Notes: generated by a model from the letters alone, not told the origin. A stretch of DNA of 22,214 nt from JAJNNC01 sp038232695 (GCA_038232695.1 JBBSNI010000049.1:1-22214), one strand, 5' to 3'. Numbered from the stretch's first letter, positions 9,608 to 17,418 are shown. A program made the numbers and translations.

Positions 9608-9979
9608 ATGTTTCTTCGCTATAACTTTTATACGATTTTATGGGCTTTGCTTATCATGGTGCTTGTCCTGATGCCGGGGCAGTATATGCCCAAAGTAAAA
9701 ACTGATTCTCTGATTAGTGTAGACAAGCTGGCGCACGCTTTCGTCTTCTGTGTGCTGGTGCTGCTGATGATCGTAGGCTTTACCAAACAGTACACGTATA
9801 CGTTGCTGCGTAACAATGCGGTAAAATACACGTTATTTATATCATTATCCTTTGCCATACTATTAGAGATTACGCAGGGTTTGTCGCCGGGCAGGATGCT
9901 GGAGTGGTACGACGGAATAGCTAATATGACGGGCTGCCTGATGGGATATGGATTATTTTATATTATATATAAGCTTTAA
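9608..9979 (+). CDS. VanZ-like small integral membrane protein
   Basis: This 123-residue protein has about four hydrophobic segments (roughly 8-24, 42-60, 73-90 and 103-121). It carries the signatures of the VanZ-like family: DKLAHAFVF at about 39-47 and LEITQG followed by R..EWYDGIANMTGC at about 85-108. VanZ was named from a glycopeptide-resistance cluster, but most members, including those in Bacteroidota, have no known function, and nothing here indicates antibiotic resistance. It starts 17 bp after gcvH stops, so the two are probably co-transcribed. The gene is noticeably more AT-rich than sprA, especially at its 3' end. Confidence 0.82.
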   Translation: MFLRYNFYTILWALLIMVLVLMPGQYMPKVKTDSLISVDKLAHAFVFCVLVLLMIVGFTKQYTYTLLRNNAVKYTLFISLSFAILLEITQGLSPGRMLEWYDGIANMTGCLMGYGLFYIIYKL

Positions 9980-10000
9980 TCCAATTTATTTTAAAAACTA

Positions 10001-10032
10001 TTTGCTTACGTTATTTCTTTTTTGTAAATTTC
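10001..10032 (+). promoter_or_regulatory. Probable Bacteroidota-type promoter for tonB
   Basis: A TTTG at 10001-10004 is followed after 20 bp by TAAATTTC at 10025-10032. This is one base away from the -33 TTTG / -7 TAnnTTTG consensus of the Bacteroidota primary sigma factor. It sits about 40 bp upstream of the tonB ATG in an AT-rich spacer, so tonB probably has its own start site in addition to any read-through from vanZ. Confidence 0.45.
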
Positions 10033-10070
10033 GTATTATTATTACATCGTAATTTAAAAGCAAACTTTTT

Positions 10071-10745
10071 ATGGAAGATAAGAAAACCCCAAGAGCAGAT
10101 TTAAGCAAAAAGACCGGTCTGCATTTGAGCATTGGCCTGGTCATTAGTCTGGCTCTTATCACCCTGGCTTTTGAGTGGAAGTCTTCTGACGACAGCAGCC
10201 TGGTGGATCTCGGAAAAGTAGAAAGTGATTTTGAGGATGTTATGGAGATACCTCCTACCGAGCAGCCGCCACCCCCGCCGCCCAAGATCCAACAGCCGGA
10301 AATTATCGAAGTACCCGATGAAGAAGAAATTGAAGAAGAGATAGAAATCGACCTGGATGTTGAAATCACTGAAGACACCCAGATCGAGGAAATGGTGTTT
10401 GAAGAAGCCCCTGAAGAAGAAGTCGGCGACGAAATCTTCATGATTGTAGAAGATCAGCCCGAGCCTCAGGGAGGTATGCAAGCGTTTTACACGTATGTAT
10501 CTAAAAACCTGAATTACCCTTCCCAGGCGAGAAGAATGGGCGTAGAAGGAAAAGTTTTCGTACAGTTTGTGGTTAACACCGACGGCTCGCTCACCGATGT
10601 ACAAGCTATCAAAGGCATAGGCGCTGGTTGCGACGAAGAAGCGGTAAGGGTGATTAAATCAGCCCCCAAATGGAAGCCCGGTAAACAGCGTGGTAGAGCC
10701 GTTAGGGTAAGGATGGTACTCCCTATTACCTTTAGGCTTGGCTAA
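10071..10745 (+). CDS. tonB: TonB-family energy transducer
   Basis: The 224-residue protein has the three-part TonB plan. A short cytoplasmic N-terminus precedes one TM helix (about 20-36, HLSIGLVISLALITLAF). A periplasmic spacer follows, first proline-rich (PPTEQPPPPPPK, about 61-72) and then strikingly acidic (many E/D/I residues, about 78-130). The C-terminal TonB domain (about 135-224) contains YPSQARRMGVEGKVFVQFVV, NTDGSLTDVQ and ends VRMVLPITFRLG. TonB transmits the ExbB/ExbD proton-motive force to outer-membrane receptors. No exbB or exbD is present here, which is common because Bacteroidota carry several TonB paralogues; which receptor it serves cannot be told. It is followed by a strong hairpin terminator. 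Confidence 0.95.
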   Translation: MEDKKTPRADLSKKTGLHLSIGLVISLALITLAFEWKSSDDSSLVDLGKVESDFEDVMEIPPTEQPPPPPPKIQQPEIIEVPDEEEIEEEIEIDLDVEITEDTQIEEMVFEEAPEEEVGDEIFMIVEDQPEPQGGMQAFYTYVSKNLNYPSQARRMGVEGKVFVQFVVNTDGSLTDVQAIKGIGAGCDEEAVRVIKSAPKWKPGKQRGRAVRVRMVLPITFRLG

Positions 10746-10795
10746 TGCCGCTACTTAATATCTGCTTGATTTAGATTTGTTAATATTTGATTGTT

Positions 10796-10826
10796 AAAGC
10801 CGGTTACATCATGTATCCGGCTTTTT
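10796..10826 (+). terminator. Rho-independent terminator after tonB
   Basis: AAAGCCGG at 10796-10803 pairs with CCGGCTTT at 10817-10824. Inside it TACAT and ATGTA extend the stem past one T-T mismatch. The right arm runs into a five-T tract (10822-10826), giving a classic intrinsic terminator 50 bp past the tonB stop. Confidence 0.85.
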
Positions 10827-10856
10827 GTTTATGATGTTGTTCATTTATCATCTTTG
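10824..10856 (+). promoter_or_regulatory. Possible plsC promoter overlapping the tonB terminator
   Basis: TTTG at 10824-10827, taken from the T-tract of the tonB terminator, is followed after 21 bp by CATCTTTG at 10849-10856, one mismatch from TAnnTTTG. It would place the start of transcription about 10 bp before the plsC TTG codon. This is a pattern match only. Confidence 0.35.
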
Positions 10857-10871
10857 TAAACGTTTTCTGTC

Positions 10872-11651
10872 TTGTTTGTCAAATCAATACTTCTAAAGCT
10901 GTACGCCGGCTGGGTGCTGTTGGTCTTCATCAGTTTTATGCTGCTGCTATTGCCTTTGATGCTTTCGCCTTTGTTGTTTGGCGAAAGCAGCAGAACCATC
11001 AGCTACAAAGCCATCAAAGTTTGGGCTACCCTGTTTTCAAAGCTTACCTGTATTCGCTACCAGGCCGAAGGACTCCATCATCTCCACCAGCACAAAGCCT
11101 ACATTTATGTAAGCAACCACACCTCCTTTTTAGATGCGCCTGCTATGCCCCTTTTTATTCCCGGACAGTTCCGGCCGCTGGGCAAGAAAGAGCTGATGAA
11201 GTTTCCTGTATTAGGTGCTATCGTCAAAACGGTTTGCGTCATCGTAGACCGCTCTGATGCAGAAAGTCGTAAAAAAAGTGTAGAAAAGCTGGTCCGTCTG
11301 ATCAGAAACGGCATCTCTATCTTCATTTTTGCAGAAGGCACCATGAACCGGACCAGCCAGCCGCTCAAACCTTTCTATGATGGCGCTTTCAGGATAGCCG
11401 TAGAAACCAAGGCGCCCATCCTGCCGATGGTGGTGATCAATGCCGGGAAACTGCTGCCGCCGGGCACAGGGCGCGTCATGCCGGGCACGATCTACGTAAA
11501 GTTCGGAGAACCTATCATCACACAGGATAAAACACAGAAAGATGTCCCCCTGATCAAAGCAAAGGCTTTTGAGGTGATGGAAAAAATGATCTGGGAGTAC
11601 CAAATGAAAGAAGCTTCCAGCCATAAGGCGCAAGAGGCGCCCCTGACATAA
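10872..11651 (+). CDS. plsC: 1-acyl-sn-glycerol-3-phosphate acyltransferase (PlsC family)
   Basis: The protein has 259 residues, the usual PlsC size. An N-terminal hydrophobic helix (about 13-37) anchors it in the inner membrane. The acyltransferase HX4D motif is NHTSFLDAP (H83, D88). Motif II is around PLGKKELMKFPVLG (102-115), and motif III is FAEGTMNR (153-160). A later VVINAGKLLPPGTGR segment completes the substrate site. The enzyme transfers an acyl chain to the sn-2 position of lysophosphatidic acid to make phosphatidic acid. The start is TTG at 10872, the only ordinary start between the upstream in-frame stop (10857) and the ATG at 10938, which would cut off the anchor helix. It may instead acylate another lyso-lipid; several paralogues are common. 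Confidence 0.93.
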   Translation: MFVKSILLKLYAGWVLLVFISFMLLLLPLMLSPLLFGESSRTISYKAIKVWATLFSKLTCIRYQAEGLHHLHQHKAYIYVSNHTSFLDAPAMPLFIPGQFRPLGKKELMKFPVLGAIVKTVCVIVDRSDAESRKKSVEKLVRLIRNGISIFIFAEGTMNRTSQPLKPFYDGAFRIAVETKAPILPMVVINAGKLLPPGTGRVMPGTIYVKFGEPIITQDKTQKDVPLIKAKAFEVMEKMIWEYQMKEASSHKAQEAPLT

Positions 11652-11685
11652 AAAAAGCCTTGTCATGTTGATATGACAAGGCTTT
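11647..11685 (-). terminator. Bidirectional terminator between plsC and the DUF1573 gene
   Basis: Arms at 11654-11666 and 11673-11685 form a perfect 13-bp stem with a 6-base loop. The run of A on its left (11650-11656) gives a U-tract in minus-strand RNA, so it is a strong terminator for the DUF1573 gene. It lies directly after the plsC stop and can also stop that gene, with a shorter U-tract. Confidence 0.88.
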
Positions 11686-11706
11686 CCAGAGCTTTTAGCT
11701 GTAATG

Positions 11707-12120
11707 TTATTGTGCCGTTTTAACAGGCAGAATATTCGTAATGATCTTCACCCTTTCCTGGGCATTGAGGGCATTAGATACCACCGTGATCACTTTGTTT
11801 TGCTTACCCATCTTGCCGCTGCTGTTAAAGGAAACTTCTATTTTACCGCTTTCTCCGGGGGCAATAGGTTCGTGGGGCCAGTTGGTGGCTGTGCAGCCAC
11901 AGGTAGTCAATACGTTGGACAGAATCAGGGGTTCGGTGCCTGTGTTCTCAAACTCAAAAATGTGGTTTACTTTAGCGCCCTGCTCAATATCGCCAAAATC
12001 GTGGGTGCTTTCGGCAAAGGCGATCTTAGGTCCGTCTGCTTCTTCCGGTTTGGAAGCTTGTTGGGCAAAAGCTTGTGCAACGAAAAACACGGTTGCAAAC
12101 AATAGAAATAGTTTTTTCAT
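11707..12120 (-). CDS. Secreted DUF1573 domain protein
   Basis: This 137-residue protein begins with a clear Sec signal peptide, MKKLFLLFATVFFVAQAFAQ, with cleavage probably after AFA (about 19). The mature part is a single DUF1573 domain, an Ig-like beta-sandwich related to ASH/MSP domains. It is recognised by HDFGDIEQG (about 40-48), FEFENTGTEPL (about 56-66), the family signature TTCGCTATNWP (72-82), IAPGESGKIEVSFNSSGKMG (about 86-105), and a final VSNA...RVKIITNI strand. DUF1573 proteins are abundant in Bacteroidota, but their function is not established. It stands alone, bounded by a terminator downstream and a 69-bp gap to the helicase stop upstream. Confidence 0.92.
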   Translation of the reverse strand: MKKLFLLFATVFFVAQAFAQQASKPEEADGPKIAFAESTHDFGDIEQGAKVNHIFEFENTGTEPLILSNVLTTCGCTATNWPHEPIAPGESGKIEVSFNSSGKMGKQNKVITVVSNALNAQERVKIITNILPVKTAQ

Positions 12121-12189
12121 GATAAGTGATCGTTAATAGTTGGTTTTATGATACGGTTAACAAAAACTATTCCCGAAAAAATTCCTATC

Positions 12190-13593
12190 CTAAAAGAATT
12201 GTTCATCAAAATTCATCAGAAATAACTCCTTTTTTGCCCTGGTGACCGCCGTATACAGCCACCGCATATACTCCTGGTTGATCATATCCTCGTTGAGATA
12301 GCCCTGGTCTACAAATACGGCATCCCACTGGCCGCCCTGGGCTTTGTGGCAGGTGAGCGCATAGGCAAATTTTACCTGCAAAGCATTCAGGTACAAATCC
12401 TGGCGGATGGCTTCTTGCTGCTCCTGCCTGGTACTCATGTCCTGGTAATCAGCAAAGACGCTTTTGAAGAGCTTATCATAGTCTTCTTCTGAGAGCGAAG
12501 TGGTCGGCGTGTATAAAGTATCTAAGATCACTTTGGCATCGAAGGGCGGCTGTTCGGCATAGTCCAGCAGTTGTAAGGTCAGCGTAGCAAAGCGAAAACC
12601 ATGAATTTCCTCTAAATTGATCACTTTCCTCACCTCGGCAAAGTCGCCATTGGCCAGAAAACCTGCCGGTGCGTTTTCTTCCAGCACAAAATAATTGTTG
12701 CGGACGATCATCAGGTAATCGCCCACCTCGATCTCGCTGTCATAGAAAAAAATCTGGTTGCGGATATAGCGATTGTACTGTACCGCCTGCCGGTTGGAGC
12801 GGCAAATGATGGCCGTATTGTCTTTACCAAACTTATCATAGGCATACCGCAGCCCGTCTTCCAGTTTTTGCCCCGTCATGCGGTAGACGTCGGTAAAAGC
12901 CTTGGTTTTGAATTTTACCTTAAAAGCCGTTTCATTCATTTGCTCCCGGATGGCGGTGGCGTTGAACAGGATACCGGAGTCCAGGTCCTGGCGCATCACT
13001 TCAGTCATTTCTGTTTCCAGCAAGCTCAGGCCAAAGGCGCTTTCCAGGTAGTCAGCATTCAGTCCGTGGCTGAGCGTCTGTCCGACCGGCGGTAGCTGGG
13101 CAGCGTCGCCGATGAGCATCAGTTTGTTAGATTCGTGTTCGTACACATATTGGATGAGGTCGGCCAGCAAGCCCGGGCTGCCCAGCGTAGGGTCATCGGC
13201 CAGCATGGAAGCTTCATCTACTACAAAAAGGGTATTTTTGGCATAGTTGCGCTTTCTTTTGAACTGCAACCGGCCTGCTGTAGGGTCAGCCGCCCGCTGA
13301 TAGATCATCTTGTGGATGGTAAAGGCGCTGCGTTCTGTATAGGCTGCCATCACTTTGGCGGCTCTGCCGGTAGGCGCCAGCAGCACATAGCGGAAGTTAA
13401 ACGTGGGCAGCGCTTTGACCAGTGCGCTCACCAGGGACGTCTTGCCCGTTCCGGCATAGCCTCTCAGCAGCAGCGCATGACGATGCTGCTTTTCCCTGCT
13501 CAGAAAAATATCTAAAAGTGCAAACAGCCGCTGCTGCCCCTGTGTAGGAGAGAAAGGAAACTTTGAAGCGACGATTTGCGAGGGTGTAGGCAT
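12190..13593 (-). CDS. RecD-like superfamily 1 DNA helicase
   Basis: The 467-residue protein carries the ordered helicase motifs of the RecD/UvrD-C2 group. Walker A is GYAGTGKT (45-52), motif Ia APTGRAAK (73-80), Walker B VVDEASML (124-131) and motif III GDAAQLPPVG (162-171). The C-terminal UvrD_C_2 half has TCHKAQGGQWDAVFVD (about 414-428) and YTAVTRAKK (447-455). It predicts a 5'-3' ATP-dependent DNA helicase for repair or replication. It is shorter than RecD of RecBCD and shows no nuclease or RecBC partner here, so I would not call it recD. The ATG at 13593 follows the first heptad-palindrome element (13612-13689), which occupies nearly all of the spacer to asnS. Confidence 0.92.
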   Translation of the reverse strand: MPTPSQIVASKFPFSPTQGQQRLFALLDIFLSREKQHRHALLLRGYAGTGKTSLVSALVKALPTFNFRYVLLAPTGRAAKVMAAYTERSAFTIHKMIYQRAADPTAGRLQFKRKRNYAKNTLFVVDEASMLADDPTLGSPGLLADLIQYVYEHESNKLMLIGDAAQLPPVGQTLSHGLNADYLESAFGLSLLETEMTEVMRQDLDSGILFNATAIREQMNETAFKVKFKTKAFTDVYRMTGQKLEDGLRYAYDKFGKDNTAIICRSNRQAVQYNRYIRNQIFFYDSEIEVGDYLMIVRNNYFVLEENAPAGFLANGDFAEVRKVINLEEIHGFRFATLTLQLLDYAEQPPFDAKVILDTLYTPTTSLSEEDYDKLFKSVFADYQDMSTRQEQQEAIRQDLYLNALQVKFAYALTCHKAQGGQWDAVFVDQGYLNEDMINQEYMRWLYTAVTRAKKELFLMNFDEQFF

Positions 13594-13611
13594 CTTTGTT
13601 TTAATGTTCTA

Positions 13612-13689
13612 GGTTTGTAGTTCTGAGTTCTAAGTTCACAGTTCTAAGTTCATCACGAACTACGAACTCAGAACTCAGAACTATAAACC
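13612..13689 (-). repeat. Heptad-phased inverted repeat (element A)
   Basis: The arms at 13612-13644 and 13657-13689 agree with each other's reverse complement at 29 of 33 positions, around a 12-base centre. Read from 13613, the whole stretch divides into 11 consecutive 7-bp units in one phase (77 bp). On the left they follow GTTCNNA (for example GTTCTGA and GTTCTAA); on the right, NNGAACT (two ACGAACT, then two CAGAACT); the outermost units are degenerate. It sits 7 bp downstream of asnS and 18 bp before the helicase start. No U-tract follows, so it is not an ordinary terminator. All four arm mismatches are transitions, and three become G-U pairs in the transcribed minus-strand RNA. Confidence 0.9.
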
Positions 13690-13695
13690 CCAAAG

Positions 13696-15144
13696 TTAAA
13701 AAGCAGCATTCTGAGGAGTACGTGGAAAAGGAATGACGTCGCGGATGTTGGACATGCCTGTGACGAACAGCATGAGCCGCTCAAAGCCTAAGCCAAATCC
13801 GCTGTGAGTGGCGGTGCCAAACTTACGGGTGTCCAGGTACCATTCCATCTCCTGCTGCGGGATATGCATTTCCTGCATCCGGCTGCTGAGCTTTTCATAA
13901 CGCTCTTCCCGCTGTGAGCCGCCAATGATCTCGCCAATGCCCGGAAAAAGCACGTCCATCGCCGCTACTGTCTTGCCATCATCGTTCTGCCGCATGTAAA
14001 AGGCTTTGATGTGCTTGGGGTAGTTGTAGAGGATGATAGGTTTCTGAAAATGTTTTTCTACCAGGAAGCGTTCATGCTCGGATTGCAGGTCAGCGCCCCA
14101 GGCTTCTATCAGGAATTGAAACTTTTTCTTTTTATTGTAATTGGAGTTCATGAGTATCTCAATGGCTTCGGTGTATGTGACCCTGGCAAAATCATTCGCC
14201 AGGATAAATTGCAGCCTGTCGGAGAGCGACATTTCGCTGCGCTCTTCTTTTTTTCTGTCCTTCTCTTCGTCCAGAAATCTTTGGTTCAGAAAGGCCAGGT
14301 CGTCCTGGCAATGCTCCAGGGCGTACCGGATCAGGTATTTCAGCAGGTCTTCTGCCAGGTCCATGTTGTCGTTCAGGTCATAGAAAGCCATTTCGGGCTC
14401 TACCATCCAGAACTCTGCCAGGTGGCGAGAGGTGTTGGAGTTTTCTGCCCGAAAAGTGGGGCCAAAAGTGTAGACCTCCGTCAAAGCAAGGGCTGCCAAC
14501 TCGGCTTCCAGTTGCCCGGATACTGTAAGGTTTGTTTCTTTTCCGAAAAAATCTTCCCGGTAGTTTACTTTTCCCTCTTCGGTCAGCGGCGGGCTTACCG
14601 GCGGCAGGGTCGTCACCCGGAACATCTCTCCGGCGCCTTCAGCATCCGAGCCGGTGATGATAGGCGTGTGTACATGATAAAAACCCTGGTCGTTGAAATA
14701 CCGGTGAATGGCGTACGCCATCGCATGACGTACCCGGTACACTGCGCCAAAGGTAGTCGTGCGGGGCCGCAGGTGCGCAATCTCGCGCAGAAACTCCAGG
14801 GAGTGTTTTTTGGGTTGTAAGGGATATTTCTCCGGGTCAGCATCACCCAGCACTTCAATGCTTTCGGCCTGAAGTTCTACAGACTGTCCTTTTCCCTGGG
14901 AGGCGGTCAGTTTGCCTTTGGCAGCGATGCAGGCTCCGGTGGTTACCCGCTTCAAAACCTCTTCGCTGATGGCGGTTGCTTCTGCTACCACTTGCAGATT
15001 ACGGATGGTAGAACCATCGTTTAAGGCAATAAACGACACATTTTTGTTGCCGCGCCGGGTTTTGACCCAACCTTTCACCAACTGTTGCGCTTCTGAAGGA
15101 GCTTCTGCCAATAGCTTTTTTATCTTAATTCTTTTTGAGAGCAT
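13696..15144 (-). CDS. asnS: Asparaginyl-tRNA synthetase
   Basis: The 482-residue protein has the class IIb plan. An N-terminal OB-fold anticodon domain (about 20-100) contains VKGWVKTRRGNKNVSFIALNDG. The catalytic core has motif 2, FRAENSNTSRHLAEFWMVEPEM (231-252), and motif 3, GFGLGFERLMLFVTGMSNIRDVIPFPRTP (from about 449). Recognition as AsnRS rather than AspRS rests on FGPTFRAENSNTSRHLAEFWM and the GMSNIRDVIPFPRTP ending. It charges tRNA-Asn with asparagine. The start ATG at 15144 matches the family. It is divergent from rpoN (192-bp gap). A weak promoter, TTG-N21-TACCTTCC read on the minus strand, may lie in that gap. The 3' end leads into heptad element A. Confidence 0.97.
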   Translation of the reverse strand: MLSKRIKIKKLLAEAPSEAQQLVKGWVKTRRGNKNVSFIALNDGSTIRNLQVVAEATAISEEVLKRVTTGACIAAKGKLTASQGKGQSVELQAESIEVLGDADPEKYPLQPKKHSLEFLREIAHLRPRTTTFGAVYRVRHAMAYAIHRYFNDQGFYHVHTPIITGSDAEGAGEMFRVTTLPPVSPPLTEEGKVNYREDFFGKETNLTVSGQLEAELAALALTEVYTFGPTFRAENSNTSRHLAEFWMVEPEMAFYDLNDNMDLAEDLLKYLIRYALEHCQDDLAFLNQRFLDEEKDRKKEERSEMSLSDRLQFILANDFARVTYTEAIEILMNSNYNKKKKFQFLIEAWGADLQSEHERFLVEKHFQKPIILYNYPKHIKAFYMRQNDDGKTVAAMDVLFPGIGEIIGGSQREERYEKLSSRMQEMHIPQQEMEWYLDTRKFGTATHSGFGLGFERLMLFVTGMSNIRDVIPFPRTPQNAAF

Positions 15145-15291
15145 ACGCTAAGCAGGTTTGTCTTGGAAGGTAAAAAGGCAGGCAGTACCACAACAATTCT
15201 TTTTTTCCGTCATTATCTTACTGATGTACTAAAAGACATGATCAAAACAACGATATTTTACCGTTTTTATCAAAGATTTGCCAGAATATAA

Positions 15292-15299
15292 TAAATTTG
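15292..15299 (+). promoter_or_regulatory. -7 promoter element upstream of rpoN
   Basis: TAAATTTG is a perfect match to the Bacteroidota TAnnTTTG element, 37 bp before the rpoN ATG. The partner -33 region is weak (TTTT at 15265-15268, 23-bp spacing). Confidence 0.5.
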
Positions 15300-15336
15300 A
15301 AGTCACAACGGGATTTATTGGTAAAGGATCAGATAC

Positions 15337-16779
15337 ATGCAGAAGCTTGGTTTAAATCAATCGTTAAGTCAGAAACTATCGCCGCAGCAGATACAGTTCA
15401 TCAAACTGCTACAAATTCCTACGGCTGAACTCGAAACGCGCATAGAGCAGGAACTGGAAATCAACCCTGCGCTGGAAGAAGGCAAAGAGGAAGCTGCCGA
15501 CAAGGAGGATTACGAAGAAGATGAAGCAGAAAGAGAAGACCTGAACGAAGAGATCAGTATAGACGATTACCTGGCGGAAGACGAGATCAACGGCTACAAA
15601 ATGTACGGCGACGGCAACTTCTCCGACGACGAAGACAGGGATATGCCCATTCCCAGTGCTACGACGCTGAACGAACAACTGCTTTCCCAGCTTACCTTCC
15701 TGGGCCTCGATGAAAAGCGATTTACCATCGCTATGCAATTGGTGGGCAGTATCGAAAGCGATGGATACATCAGGCGTGACCTGGATGCGATCATCAATGA
15801 TCTGGCTTTTTCACAGAACATTGAGACGGATATGGCAGAGGTGGAGGAAATTCTGAAAAAGATACAGCAGTTTGACCCGCCCGGCATTGCGGCACGCGAC
15901 CTGCAGGAGTGCCTGCTGCTTCAGTTGGAAAGGAGACCTGACCGGGATAAATACACGCGCATTGCCATCGAAATACTGCGCGATGACTTCAAGGAATTTA
16001 CTAAAAAGCATTACGATAAGATCTGCCGGAAACTGGGTATTGATGAAAACTCATTGCGCAAAGCCATACAGTTGATCATCAAGCTTAATCCCAAGCCTGG
16101 CAGCGGCTCAGAGATTGCAAGCCGCACACAATATGTCGTGCCAGATTTTATTCTGACCAACAACAATGGCAAACTGGAACTTACCCTTAACTCAAAAAAT
16201 GCACCCGAACTGAAGATCAGCCGTTCCTATTCAGAAATGTTACAGGCGTATGACAAAAGCAAAAAGAACGATAAAAAGCTCAAAGAGACCGTCACGTTTG
16301 TCAAACAAAAGTTAGACTCTGCCAAATGGTTTATCGACGCCATACGGCAACGCCAGCATACGCTGCTCACCACCATGGAGACGATCATCAAATACCAGTA
16401 TGAGTTCTTCCTGACGGGCGATGAGAGCAAGCTCAAGCCTATGATCCTAAAAGACATTGCCACCGAAATTGGCATGGACATCTCTACGGTCTCCCGGGTA
16501 GCCAACAGCAAGTCTGTACAAACGGAGTTTGGTATTTACCTGCTCAAATACTTCTTCTCCGAAGGCATTGCCACCGATTCGGGCGAAGATGTGAGCAGCC
16601 GGGAAGTCAAGAATTATCTGAAAGAAGTGGTAGAAGCCGAAGATAAGCGAAGACCTTTGTCGGATGATAAGCTGGAGAAATTGTTAAAAGACAAGGGATA
16701 CAATATTGCCCGAAGAACCGTAGCCAAATACAGAGAACAACTGCAAATACCGGTGGCCCGGTTAAGAAAGGAACTTTGA
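15337..16779 (+). CDS. rpoN: RNA polymerase sigma-54 factor
   Basis: The 480-residue protein has all RpoN regions. Region I is the Gln/Leu-rich start (LNQSLSQKLSPQQIQFIKLLQ, about 6-26), which contacts bacterial enhancer-binding proteins. Region II is an unusually acidic linker (about 48-80, mostly E and D). The core-binding domain (about 105-300) and the helix-turn-helix with DISTVSRVANSKSVQT (about 384-399) follow. The RpoN box ARRTVAKYRE (458-467) near the C-terminus recognises the -24 promoter element. It directs polymerase to -24/-12 promoters that need ATP-driven activators; no such activator gene is in the window. Its TGA overlaps the ATG of the next gene by one base (TGATG). Confidence 0.98.
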   Translation: MQKLGLNQSLSQKLSPQQIQFIKLLQIPTAELETRIEQELEINPALEEGKEEAADKEDYEEDEAEREDLNEEISIDDYLAEDEINGYKMYGDGNFSDDEDRDMPIPSATTLNEQLLSQLTFLGLDEKRFTIAMQLVGSIESDGYIRRDLDAIINDLAFSQNIETDMAEVEEILKKIQQFDPPGIAARDLQECLLLQLERRPDRDKYTRIAIEILRDDFKEFTKKHYDKICRKLGIDENSLRKAIQLIIKLNPKPGSGSEIASRTQYVVPDFILTNNNGKLELTLNSKNAPELKISRSYSEMLQAYDKSKKNDKKLKETVTFVKQKLDSAKWFIDAIRQRQHTLLTTMETIIKYQYEFFLTGDESKLKPMILKDIATEIGMDISTVSRVANSKSVQTEFGIYLLKYFFSEGIATDSGEDVSSREVKNYLKEVVEAEDKRRPLSDDKLEKLLKDKGYNIARRTVAKYREQLQIPVARLRKEL

Positions 16780-17417
16780 TGCTCAGGAAATTAGCCATTG
16801 CCCTGTCTGTCCTGATGCATCCGCTGCTTATGCCTGCCTCCCTGTTTGCCTTGTTATTTTACTTCACCCCTTCCATTGTCAGGCCGATCAGCCAGGAAAA
16901 TGTCCGCTACGTTTTGTCAGCCGTTTTTGTGACTACCTTTCTGCTGCCCATGGTCAGTATCACTGCCCTGCGGCTTTCTGCAATGCTGGGCGGCTCCAAG
17001 CTGGCAGCTTTGTCTATGTCCGACAGGAAAGACAGGCTACTGCCCTTTTTTTTCACCAGCCTGTTTTATGTGATCACTACCTATATGTTTTTTGCCAAAT
17101 TTAGGGTCAACCTGGCGCTGGTGGTGGTGCTGGCGGCTACTACGCTGATCATCATCGTCGTGACCCTGACTACCCTGGTTTTCAAGATCAGCGCCTATGG
17201 CGCCAGTACGGGGGGATGGATCGGTTTTTTGCTGGGTTTAAGTTTTAGAGACCCACAGGCTTCCGTGTTAACACCTCTGATCGCTGTGATCGTACTGAGC
17301 GGGCTGGTGATGTCTGCCAGGCTGTACCTACACGAACATACCCCGGCAGAAATCCTGGCAGGTCATGTAGTGGGTTTAAGCATCAGCCTGAGCACTGTGC
17401 TGCTGTATGTGCGGTAG
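16779..17417 (+). CDS. PAP2-like integral membrane protein
   Basis: This 212-residue protein is strongly hydrophobic, with about six TM helices. The C-terminal SARLYLHEHTPAEILAGHVVG (179-199) resembles PAP2 phosphatase motif 3, with R181 and H187 in the R-x5-H spacing, but Glu replaces the usual Asp (191). SDRKDRLLPF (81-90) is a possible motif 1 counterpart. The classical PSGH motif is absent; the equivalent place appears to be FKISAYGASTGG, where a His might be expected and a Tyr (140) is seen. It may be a lipid-phosphate phosphatase relative or a non-catalytic member. The start ATG at 16779 overlaps the rpoN stop (TGATG), implying translational coupling; a TTG at 16776 is the alternative. 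It ends one base from the convergent ftsY stop. Confidence 0.75.
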   Translation: MLRKLAIALSVLMHPLLMPASLFALLFYFTPSIVRPISQENVRYVLSAVFVTTFLLPMVSITALRLSAMLGGSKLAALSMSDRKDRLLPFFFTSLFYVITTYMFFAKFRVNLALVVVLAATTLIIIVVTLTTLVFKISAYGASTGGWIGFLLGLSFRDPQASVLTPLIAVIVLSGLVMSARLYLHEHTPAEILAGHVVGLSISLSTVLLYVR

Positions 17418-17418
17418 C

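Noticed and set aside
9608..9979. VanZ-like gene as an antibiotic-resistance gene
   Set aside because: Only the fold family name suggests it; no vanA/H/X genes are present, and these small proteins are common in susceptible bacteria.
13612..13689. Element A as a CRISPR array or a simple terminator
   Set aside because: The repeat unit is 7 bp with no spacers, and no U-tract follows the hairpin on either strand.
14011..14820. 269-codon plus-strand open frame inside asnS
   Set aside because: It is antisense to the conserved catalytic core of AsnRS and shows no domain features; a shadow frame.
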